Shown here in pieces: positions 1 through 6,359 of a stretch of DNA of 7,465 nt; the stretch's first letter is position 1; every line of letters begins with the position of its first letter. Origin of the DNA: Methylotenera_A sp036675645 (GTDB lineage: Bacteria > Pseudomonadota > Gammaproteobacteria > Burkholderiales > Methylophilaceae); contig JAKFEP010000005.1 in NCBI GenBank assembly GCA_036675645.1, forward strand, positions 1-7,465, given 5' to 3'. The translations under genes and the position numbers were made by a program. A model generated the notes under the pieces. The model did no database searches. It worked only from the letters and a program-made list of their open reading frames with translations, and was not told the origin of the DNA.

Positions 1-722
1 GTGGCAATCGGAATAATCAGCAAAGACAGCAATAAAGCAGACATACCAATTATCGCGGCAACACCCTCTACCTGATTAATAAAGCCTTTTGCGCCGAGAA
101 TCAGCAAGGCCAAACCCAATATAAGTTGTACGACTATCACTGCCATATTGTTAGGCAGACCCAGTCTACATAAATACATATCTGTTTGCGCTTCCGTCGC
201 GTGACCTTCTTCTACCAAGCTTTTAGATGCGCGAAGGGTCATCATCACATACACAAAATATATCAGCACCATGCATGCACCGATACCATAACGAATTGCT
301 GGCATGGTGTGTGGCACATACATGGCAATGGCGGCTATCCCGAATGCAAAAATAAAGAAGTTCAAATCGCGCAGCAAACCAGTACGCTCTGGCCGTAAAT
401 GGCCCTGTGTACCCCGGCTTTTCCACACCGAAATCGCCATCAACGACAATGACAGCGTGGCCAACATCAGTGGCGCGCCTAATATAGCGCCTACGCCAAT
501 TTCATGCCCGGCACCAGAGCCTGCCGTGGCAGAGGTATAAGTAAATATCGCCAATAAAGGCACTAAGGTTTCGGGTAAAGCAGTACCTACCGCCGCAAAT
601 AGAGAGCCAGTGACCCCTTCTGAGATGCCGAGTTTTTCGCCTAAATGTTCCAGCGCATTGGTAAAAACCTCTGCCGCAATTAAAATTATCAACAACATCG
701 CCAACATCTGCACAAATATCAT
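1..722 (-). CDS. CaCA/NCX-family cation antiporter (sodium:calcium antiporter-like), C-terminus cut off by window edge
   Basis: Inner-membrane protein read on the minus strand from ATG at 722-720; 240 codons are visible without a stop before the left edge. The visible part is very hydrophobic, with membrane segments at about residues 3-20, 38-60, 78-98, 120-136, 145-162, 192-212 and 220-240. GTALPE at residues 46-51 matches the alpha-1 repeat signature GTSLPE of the Na+/Ca2+ exchanger superfamily, which exchanges Ca2+ (or another cation) for Na+ or H+. The second half of the repeat reads GAILGAP (78-84) where classical members have GNxxGSN, so this is a divergent subfamily and its ion is uncertain. 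The alpha-2 repeat should lie outside the window. The start has a good ribosome site, AAAGG, 6 nt upstream. It is divergent from ampD. Family assignment is fairly sure; substrate is not. Confidence 0.82.
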   Translation of the reverse strand, partial: MIFVQMLAMLLIILIAAEVFTNALEHLGEKLGISEGVTGSLFAAVGTALPETLVPLLAIFTYTSATAGSGAGHEIGVGAILGAPLMLATLSLSLMAISVWKSRGTQGHLRPERTGLLRDLNFFIFAFGIAAIAMYVPHTMPAIRYGIGACMVLIYFVYVMMTLRASKSLVEEGHATEAQTDMYLCRLGLPNNMAVIVVQLILGLALLILGAKGFINQVEGVAAIIGMSALLLSLLIIPIA

Positions 723-797
723 GGTTTACCTTTACAATTAAAAATTACGATTAAAACCTTAATAAACAGAATTTTAGCTGATAAATCGCCAAACTGC
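723..797. promoter_or_regulatory. Divergent intergenic region between antiporter gene and ampD
   Basis: This 75-bp AT-rich stretch separates two divergent start codons, so promoters for both directions are expected here or inside the neighbouring 5' ends. I see TTTACA (731-736, plus) and TAAAAT (777-772, minus) as promoter-like hexamers, but neither has a well-spaced partner. The antiporter's ribosome site lies at 733-729 on the minus strand. No clear Shine-Dalgarno precedes ampD, so its message may be leaderless or weakly translated. Location is inferred from gene layout, not from a strong box match. Confidence 0.35.
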
Positions 798-1352
798 ATG
801 CCGAAACGTGAATTAAAAAATCTACCATACACACTTGATGCAAGAGGTTTTGTGAAAGAGGCAACCCAAATCGCCTCCCCCAATTACGATGAACGCCCAG
901 ACAATACCAGCATTGATTTAATCGTAATCCACAACATCAGCCTGCCACCGAATGAATACGGGGGTGCTGGTGTCATGCAATTATTCACGAATACGCTTAA
1001 CCCCACTGAGCATCCCTATTACGCCGAAATTTACACGCGCAAAGTCTCCTCGCATTTTTTTATTCGGCGCGATGGCGAGCTGGTGCAATTTGTTTCCACT
1101 TTGCAGCGTGCATGGCATGCGGGTGTGTCAAAATGGCAAGCGCGCGAACGTTGTAACGATTTTTCAGTCGGAATTGAGCTGGAAGGCAGTGACTACGAAG
1201 CATTTGAAACGCGCCAATATAAAACGCTAAAAAAATTAATTGCCTGTTTAAAAAGCAACTATCTCATTCAAGACGTTGTCGGACACTCGGATATCGCCCC
1301 TGGTCGCAAAACTGACCCTGGACCTTGTTTTGACTGGCAGGAAATAACTTAG
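798..1352 (+). CDS. ampD: 1,6-anhydro-N-acetylmuramyl-L-alanine amidase AmpD
   Basis: Cytoplasmic zinc amidase (Amidase_2 / PGRP fold) that cuts the stem peptide from 1,6-anhydroMurNAc muropeptides during peptidoglycan recycling. In species with AmpG/AmpR it thereby keeps beta-lactamase induction low. At 184 residues it matches E. coli AmpD (183). Recalled alignment to E. coli AmpD places the zinc ligands at H45 (in VIHNISLPP), H163 (in GHSDIAP) and D173 (in RKTDPGP), with catalytic E127 (in GIELEG) and K171; all are present. RAWHAGVS (104-111) and RERCNDFS (116-123) are also family-typical. There is no signal peptide, as expected for AmpD rather than a periplasmic amidase. ATG 798 is the only ATG that keeps the full domain; its ribosome site is weak. 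It is first of a three-gene plus-strand run, with 31 bp to the adaptor gene. Confidence 0.95.
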   Translation: MPKRELKNLPYTLDARGFVKEATQIASPNYDERPDNTSIDLIVIHNISLPPNEYGGAGVMQLFTNTLNPTEHPYYAEIYTRKVSSHFFIRRDGELVQFVSTLQRAWHAGVSKWQARERCNDFSVGIELEGSDYEAFETRQYKTLKKLIACLKSNYLIQDVVGHSDIAPGRKTDPGPCFDWQEIT

Positions 1353-1383
1353 CAGTTAAATTAAAAAAATTAAAGATTCGCTT

Positions 1384-2475
1384 ATGCAAAAAATTAGCAC
1401 TTACCTTTTTATCAGTTTACTTAGCATCTTATTATTGGCATGCGGAGCAAGTGGCGATGAGAACGCAAAAAACGGGGATAAAAGGGATATTAAACCTACC
1501 TTAGTGACTGTCACTCAGGTAAAAAACCAAGCGGTTGAAACCACTGAAACAGCCATAGGCTCACTAGAAGGATTAATCGACCCAACGGTTGCTTCAGAAC
1601 TAGCTGCTCGCGTGGTGAAAGTGCATGTCAATCCAGGTGAGACAGTGAATAAAGGACAACTGGTAGCAACACTAGATGCGACGGATTTTGGCATGCAACG
1701 CAATGAGCAACAAGCTGAAGTGGCACGTATACAAGCGTTAATCGATAATCAAGCAAAAATTGTGGCGCGTAATCAGGCCTTAGTAGATAAAAAATTCATC
1801 TCTCAGAACGTCGTAGACAATGATATGGCGCAACAAAAAGTGCTTAAACAGCAGCTAGCAGCAGCAAAAGCGCGTGTAGGCAGCATCAACCATAACAGCA
1901 GTAAAGCCAAGATTATTGCCCCTGTCACTGGTGTGGTAGAGAAAAAACTGGTGGATACCGGTGATTTTGTGCAGGTGGGTGACCCGATTGTACAAATCAT
2001 CTCCAAGCAACGGTTGCGCGCGCATTTGCCTTTCCCTGAGCACATTGGTGCTCAACTCAAACCAGGATTAAAAGTACGTTTAAGTACGCCCACCAGCGAA
2101 AAACCTGTGGAGAGTGTCATTCGTGAACTAAAACCAATGATCACGGAAGGCAGCCGCACTATTGATGTAATTGCCGATGTGGTGGATGAAACCAGCTGGC
2201 AACCTGGCGCCAGCGTCACAGGCACTGTGGTTTTAGGCGAGCAAAGCGCAGCCATGATGATTCCTGAGCAAAGCTTGGTGTTGCGTCCCGCTGGCGAAGT
2301 GGTGTATGTGGTGCGTAACAATGTTGCTTACCAGACCATTATAAAAACGGGCTTGCGACAAGATGGCTTGATTGAAATTCTAGAGGGATTAACTGTCAAT
2401 GATACCATCGTGGTCGATGGTGCAGGCTTTCTAACGGACAAGGCTGAAGTAAGCATTCAGCCAAACAATAAATAA
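1384..2475 (+). CDS. RND efflux periplasmic adaptor (membrane fusion protein) lipoprotein
   Basis: Periplasmic adaptor that joins an RND pump to an outer-membrane channel. A lipoprotein signal peptide ends in LLLAC, so C20 would be lipidated. The first lipoyl half lies at about 66-100 (motif VNPGETVNKGQLVATLD, 82-98). A coiled-coil hairpin spans about 102-168, and the second lipoyl half about 173-207 (IIAPVTGVVEKK, GDFVQVGD). Beta-barrel and membrane-proximal domains follow to residue 363, a usual length for the family. At the hairpin tip R129, L133 and S140 fit the R-x3-L-x6-S pattern known from AcrA/MacA contacts with TolC. It lies 31 bp after ampD and 134 bp before the permease start, consistent with an operon. 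The residue after C20 is Gly rather than Asp. The drug or solute cannot be told from this protein. Confidence 0.93.
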   Translation: MQKISTYLFISLLSILLLACGASGDENAKNGDKRDIKPTLVTVTQVKNQAVETTETAIGSLEGLIDPTVASELAARVVKVHVNPGETVNKGQLVATLDATDFGMQRNEQQAEVARIQALIDNQAKIVARNQALVDKKFISQNVVDNDMAQQKVLKQQLAAAKARVGSINHNSSKAKIIAPVTGVVEKKLVDTGDFVQVGDPIVQIISKQRLRAHLPFPEHIGAQLKPGLKVRLSTPTSEKPVESVIRELKPMITEGSRTIDVIADVVDETSWQPGASVTGTVVLGEQSAAMMIPEQSLVLRPAGEVVYVVRNNVAYQTIIKTGLRQDGLIEILEGLTVNDTIVVDGAGFLTDKAEVSIQPNNK

Positions 2476-2543
2476 AAATTCAAAGTTCTAAATCAGGCAC
2501 GGCGCGAGCAAAAAATTGCCACAACGCATCTGTTTGATTATGT

Positions 2544-2549
2544 AAGGAG
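2544..2549 (+). promoter_or_regulatory. Consensus Shine-Dalgarno AAGGAG serving a mini-ORF before the pump gene
   Basis: AAGGAG is followed after 7 nt by TTG at 2557-2559, an optimal spacing. It is 60 nt from the pump's ATG at 2610, too far to serve it directly, and it is the best ribosome site anywhere in the three-gene run. The pump's own start has only GGA at 2600-2602. The motif is seen directly; its use is inferred. Confidence 0.5.
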
Positions 2550-2556
2550 TGATTTT

Positions 2557-2613
2557 TTGCAAGAATATTTGTATGCAACACAGTTTGATAACGAAGTTTG
2601 GATTATCAAATGA
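2557..2613 (+). CDS. Possible 18-residue leader peptide overlapping the pump start (ATGA)
   Basis: The frame starts with TTG at 2557 and encodes MQEYLYATQFDNEVWIIK if TTG is read as Met. It ends at TGA 2611-2613, which overlaps the pump's ATG (2610-2612) as ATGA, the classic layout for translational coupling. It has a consensus Shine-Dalgarno 7 nt upstream, whereas the pump start has only a weak one. The peptide matches no family I recognise and has no attenuator-like run of one codon. It is in the adaptor's frame, past that gene's TAA. It may be a coupling leader, or a chance frame beside a chance AAGGAG; short length leaves this open. Confidence 0.3.
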   Translation: MQEYLYATQFDNEVWIIK

Positions 2614-5600
2614 CATTGCCTGAATTATCCATCAAACGTCATGTTCTCGCTTGGATGCTGTCTGGCGTCATTATTCTGTTTGGCTTAATCGCTTACCAGC
2701 GCATCGGTATCGACCGTATTCCCTCCATTGATTTCCCGGTCATTATGGTCAACACGGTATTGCGGGGTGCAGATCCTGATGTGGTGGATACCAGCATTAC
2801 TAGCGTCATCGAATCCGCCATCAACACCACGCCTGGCATTGAACATATTCAATCTGCCTCTTCACCTGGTGTTTCCACAATTAGTATCACTTTTGAGTTA
2901 GATAAAGATATTGATGTGGCCTATAACGAGGTGCAGGCCAAGGTCAATCAAATACTACGGCGCTTGCCAACCGATACTGACCCGCCTGCCGTTTATAAGG
3001 TTGACACCAACGCAGCACCTGTGATTTGGCTATCGCTCACTGGCGACCGTACCATTCAGCAACTTAACCTATACGCCAATAACGTACTCAAGAAAAAATT
3101 TGAAACGATCAACGGTGTAGGTGAGGTCCGGTTCGGTGGAAAACGTGACCGCGTGATTCGGGTCAACGTTATCCCCGAGCGTATGGCGGCGTATAAGCTA
3201 AGCGCAACAGACTTAATTGCGGCATTTAGTCGCGAACATGTGCAGTTACCTGGTGGCTTTTTAGTCAGCAACCAAGCAGAGAAACTACTTAAAATCGACC
3301 TAGAGTTTCACAGCACCAAAGAACTGGCTGAGATGGTTGTCGTCACGCGTGAAGGGGTTGCCACGCGCCTGAAAGATATTGCCACCATCGAAGATGGCAT
3401 TACCGATAATCGCCAGATTGCACGTTATAACGGCAAGCCGGCGGTGGGCATTGGCATGGTTAAAATTGCCAACGCTAATACTGCAGAAATTATTGAAGAA
3501 GTTATCCATCGGCTGGATAACGAGGTAAGGCCTAGCTTGCCGCCTGGTATGCAATTAGAAATATCCACCAACGATTCTATTTTTATTAAACAAATGGTGG
3601 CTGGCTTAAAAGAACACTTGGTAGAAGGTACCCTATTTGCCGCACTGATTGTACTGATTTTTATGCGTTCATTTAGCTCGACGGTGATGATTTGTTTAGA
3701 GATTCCGGTTTCGCTGTTGGGCGCAATTGCGGTCATGTACTTTGCTGGCTACACGTTTAATAGTATGACTATGCTAGCTTTGCTGCTACTGATTGGCGTG
3801 GTGGTGGATGACGCGATTGTGGTACGAGAGAGTATTTTGCGGCATATGTCGGGCGAAGTCGGTACTGGCATCAGCACCGCAGACTTAAAAAATCCGCAAA
3901 AAGTAGCTGCGTTTCGCAAGCTGGCAACACTGAATGGTAGCAACGAGGTGGTGTTTGCGGTGCTTGCTTCATCGCTATCGTTGGTGTGTATATTTGCGCC
4001 CGTCATTTTTATGGATGGCGTCATTGGCATGTTCTTCGAGTCATTTGCGGTGGTGGTGACGTTTGGGGTATTGGTATCTTTATTCGTATCGCTCACATTG
4101 ACGCCCATGCTATGTTCACGCTATTTAAGTGTCACCGCTGCTGACAATGAACTTTATCGCATGTTTGAGCGTGGCTTAAACCGCATGGATAACATGTATC
4201 AAAAACTGCTGGCCATGGCGTTGCATCATCGTGTCGCTGTGCTGCTTTTTACCTTAGTGTTTGTGCTGGCAAGTGGTTATTTATCCCTTAAATATGTCGC
4301 CAAAGATTTTGTGCCAGAGTCTGACGAAAGTAGCTTCAGCATCAATGTTAAAACGCCGTTAGGTTCCAATTTGGAATATACCGACTCGAGAATGAAACTG
4401 GTTGAATCGGTGCTAGCCCGCCATGACGATGCCATCGAAAGCTACTACTCCAACATTGGCGCCGGCTCACGTGGTCAGGTCAATCAAGGCAGTGTCAGTG
4501 TGCGCCTAAAACCAAAAGAGGAGCGTGACATTAGCCAACAAGAACTCATGAAGCAACTTAAAGTAGAGTTAGACGTTATTCCCGGTGTGCTGGCCATTCC
4601 ATCACCGAAATCTGTGATTGGTGGACAACGGTCAGAGAAGTTACAGTTCAACCTCACTGGCGCAAACTTGCAGGAGATTGGCCGTATTTCACAACAATTA
4701 AGACAAACTCTTACTGAAAATGGCAATTTAGGTAAAGTGGATGTAGATGTGCAGTTAGATTTGCCGCAGCTAAAAATGCAAGTTGACCGCCCGCGAGCCG
4801 CCGCGCTGGGTTTAAATGCAAACGAGATTGCGACAGCAGTATCGCTCTATGCGGGCGGCATTAATATAGCCACCTACAATGATACTACCAGCGATGGCCA
4901 GCGCTATGATATTCGCTTAAAAGCGGGTGATGATGTACTAAAAACAGCGGCCGATTTAAGCAAAATCTACTTGCGTAGCAGTAGCGGCGAATTGATACGC
5001 TTGGATGCCGTGGCCAGCTTTAAAACAGAACTAGGCGCGGCAGTGATAGGCCGTTACGACTTACAATATGCGGTCAATTTTTACGCTAACCCAACTCTGC
5101 CATTGGGTGAGGCGGTAGATCTTGTGAATAAAGTAGCAGCAGAAATTGTGCCGCCAACTTACACGCTCAAATATACTGGGCAAGCGGAAGAACTGAGCAA
5201 AACCATAAAAAACTTACAATTTGTATTTCTGCTCGCATTCACGCTGCTTTACATGGTACTGGCCAGCCAATTTAACTCATTTGTGCAGCCACTGATTATT
5301 ATGCTGGCACAGCCTCTAGCCATCATTGGCGGGTTGATTGCATTGCTTATTTCTGGTGATACCCTGAACATATTCTCGATGATTGGGCTGGTGTTGCTGA
5401 TAGGCTTGGTGGCAAAAAACTCAATCCTACTGATTGATTTAACCAACCAATTAAGGGACAAGGGTGCCAGTATTGATGCTGCGTTAAGAGAGGCTTGCCC
5501 AGTCAGATTACGCCCAGTGGTGATGACTTCATTAACGATTATTTTAGCACTGTTACCCGCTGCCATTGGCTTAGGTGCCGGCTCCGAAACCAATAAGCCG

Positions 5601-5744
5601 CTGTCAGTCGCCATCATTGGCGGCATGATTTCTTCTACCTTGCTTACTTTAGTAGTAGTACCCGCCGCCTACTCGCTGGTAATGAATGGCATAGAGAATT
5701 TTCATGCCAAGAGGTTATTAAAACACACTAACAAAGCGGCTTAA
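2610..5744 (+). CDS. RND efflux transporter permease, HAE1/AcrB family
   Basis: Inner-membrane trimeric proton/substrate antiporter that exports hydrophobic or amphiphilic compounds from periplasm and membrane. At 1044 residues it is full length. TM1 lies at about 10-30, the first periplasmic loop about 31-335, TM2-TM6 about 337-515, TM7 about 539-559, the second periplasmic loop about 560-868, and TM8-TM12 from about 869. The proton relay is intact: D400-D401 in TM4 (GVVVDDAIVV), K936 in TM10 (GLVAKNSILL), and R966 and T973 (RLRPVVMTS), equivalent to AcrB D407, D408, K940, R971 and T978. The N-terminus LPELSIKR is typical of the family. I chose ATG 2610; TTG 2598 is in frame, just after a TAA at 2589-2591, but would add four residues without a ribosome site. 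The TM4-TM5 cytoplasmic loop is about 16 residues longer than in AcrB. No TolC-type gene follows. Substrate unknown. Confidence 0.95.
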   Translation: MTLPELSIKRHVLAWMLSGVIILFGLIAYQRIGIDRIPSIDFPVIMVNTVLRGADPDVVDTSITSVIESAINTTPGIEHIQSASSPGVSTISITFELDKDIDVAYNEVQAKVNQILRRLPTDTDPPAVYKVDTNAAPVIWLSLTGDRTIQQLNLYANNVLKKKFETINGVGEVRFGGKRDRVIRVNVIPERMAAYKLSATDLIAAFSREHVQLPGGFLVSNQAEKLLKIDLEFHSTKELAEMVVVTREGVATRLKDIATIEDGITDNRQIARYNGKPAVGIGMVKIANANTAEIIEEVIHRLDNEVRPSLPPGMQLEISTNDSIFIKQMVAGLKEHLVEGTLFAALIVLIFMRSFSSTVMICLEIPVSLLGAIAVMYFAGYTFNSMTMLALLLLIGVVVDDAIVVRESILRHMSGEVGTGISTADLKNPQKVAAFRKLATLNGSNEVVFAVLASSLSLVCIFAPVIFMDGVIGMFFESFAVVVTFGVLVSLFVSLTLTPMLCSRYLSVTAADNELYRMFERGLNRMDNMYQKLLAMALHHRVAVLLFTLVFVLASGYLSLKYVAKDFVPESDESSFSINVKTPLGSNLEYTDSRMKLVESVLARHDDAIESYYSNIGAGSRGQVNQGSVSVRLKPKEERDISQQELMKQLKVELDVIPGVLAIPSPKSVIGGQRSEKLQFNLTGANLQEIGRISQQLRQTLTENGNLGKVDVDVQLDLPQLKMQVDRPRAAALGLNANEIATAVSLYAGGINIATYNDTTSDGQRYDIRLKAGDDVLKTAADLSKIYLRSSSGELIRLDAVASFKTELGAAVIGRYDLQYAVNFYANPTLPLGEAVDLVNKVAAEIVPPTYTLKYTGQAEELSKTIKNLQFVFLLAFTLLYMVLASQFNSFVQPLIIMLAQPLAIIGGLIALLISGDTLNIFSMIGLVLLIGLVAKNSILLIDLTNQLRDKGASIDAALREACPVRLRPVVMTSLTIILALLPAAIGLGAGSETNKPLSVAIIGGMISSTLLTLVVVPAAYSLVMNGIENFHAKRLLKHTNKAA

Positions 5745-5785
5745 GCTGGCATATTCTGATTTTTTTAAGGCTAAATAACCAGCTT
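5743..5785. repeat. Short inverted repeat between the convergent pump and GNAT genes
   Basis: AAGCTGG (5743-5749) and CCAGCTT (5779-5785) are perfect 7-bp inverted arms around a 29-nt spacer that contains seven T's (5760-5766). The arms include the pump's last stop bases and the final codons of the GNAT gene. It could help end transcription from either side, but the loop is long and no T-run follows the right arm, so it is not a standard intrinsic terminator. Confidence 0.2.
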
Positions 5786-6301
5786 TGCTAAATACTGCAA
5801 ATTCAAACCTTCTACTTTTGGTTGCCACAAATCTGATTTAACAGGAAACTCTGCGAACTCTCCCGTACGCTTATAGCCAAGACGCTCGTAAAAGGCAATC
5901 AGCTCATGCCGAATGGAAATGACGGCCATGTGAAAACCCACTACGCGCCACTCTCTTAGTGTCATGGCCTCAGCGGCTTTTATCATTTTTTTACCATAGC
6001 CCTTGTTTTGCAGGCTAGGTTTCACGGCGATCATACCAAAGTGCACCGTATCTTTAAAGGCCAACTCTTGCCACTCGCAACAAATCGTAGCCACAATTTC
6101 ATCCTTTAGCACGCCGATTAAAACAAAGGCATTGTCACGTTTGATGATGTTGGCAATTTCTGCCGTGGTGGTGCGCAAGCCTTCTAAAATATCGGCTTCT
6201 GTCGTCCAACCTTTGCGGCTGGTTTCACCACGATAAGCCGCATTCACCAGTTTTGCAACGGCTTCGGCATCTACCAGTTCGGCCTTATAAAAATTGAGCA
6301 T
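5771..6301 (-). CDS. GNAT-family N-acetyltransferase
   Basis: Probably a cytoplasmic enzyme that moves an acetyl group from acetyl-CoA to an amine; the acceptor cannot be inferred. At 176 residues it is one full GNAT domain. The start lies at about 1-25 (FYKAELVDAEAVAKLVNAAY). Core strands at about 58-92 lead to motif A, IAVKPSLQNKGYGKKMIKAA (91-110), where Q98, G101 and G103 form the Q/R-x-x-G-x-G/A pyrophosphate loop of acetyl-CoA. Motif B is HELIAFYERLGYKRTGEF (132-149), typical of the family. The ATG at 6301-6299 gives the expected N-terminus, though no strong Shine-Dalgarno is visible. It is convergent with the pump, 26 bp away, and 58 bp downstream of the symporter gene on the same strand with no terminator hairpin seen between, so co-transcription is possible. 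Confidence 0.88.
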   Translation of the reverse strand: MLNFYKAELVDAEAVAKLVNAAYRGETSRKGWTTEADILEGLRTTTAEIANIIKRDNAFVLIGVLKDEIVATICCEWQELAFKDTVHFGMIAVKPSLQNKGYGKKMIKAAEAMTLREWRVVGFHMAVISIRHELIAFYERLGYKRTGEFAEFPVKSDLWQPKVEGLNLQYLAKLVI

Positions 6302-6359
6302 GGTGTTGATTAAGCATAGGATTAATTAGGCTAGGTAAAGCAGTTAAGAAAGTGTTGGA

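Noticed and set aside
186..540. Plus-strand open frames over the antiporter region
   Set aside because: They are low-complexity-like translations opposite a clear membrane protein with a family signature on the minus strand.
2496..2520. GGCA/TGCC pair after the adaptor as a terminator or attenuator stem
   Set aside because: Only 4 bp with a 17-nt loop and no following T-run; too weak to call.
2598..2609. TTG at 2598 as the start of the RND permease
   Set aside because: It adds only four residues (MDYQ), has no ribosome site at proper distance, and lies directly after an in-frame TAA. ATG 2610 gives the family-typical N-terminus and overlaps the mini-ORF stop.
2557..2613. Mini-ORF as a frameshifted N-terminal extension of the permease
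   Set aside because: RND permeases normally begin right at the LPELSIKR segment, so no extra N-terminal part is missing and no frameshift is needed.
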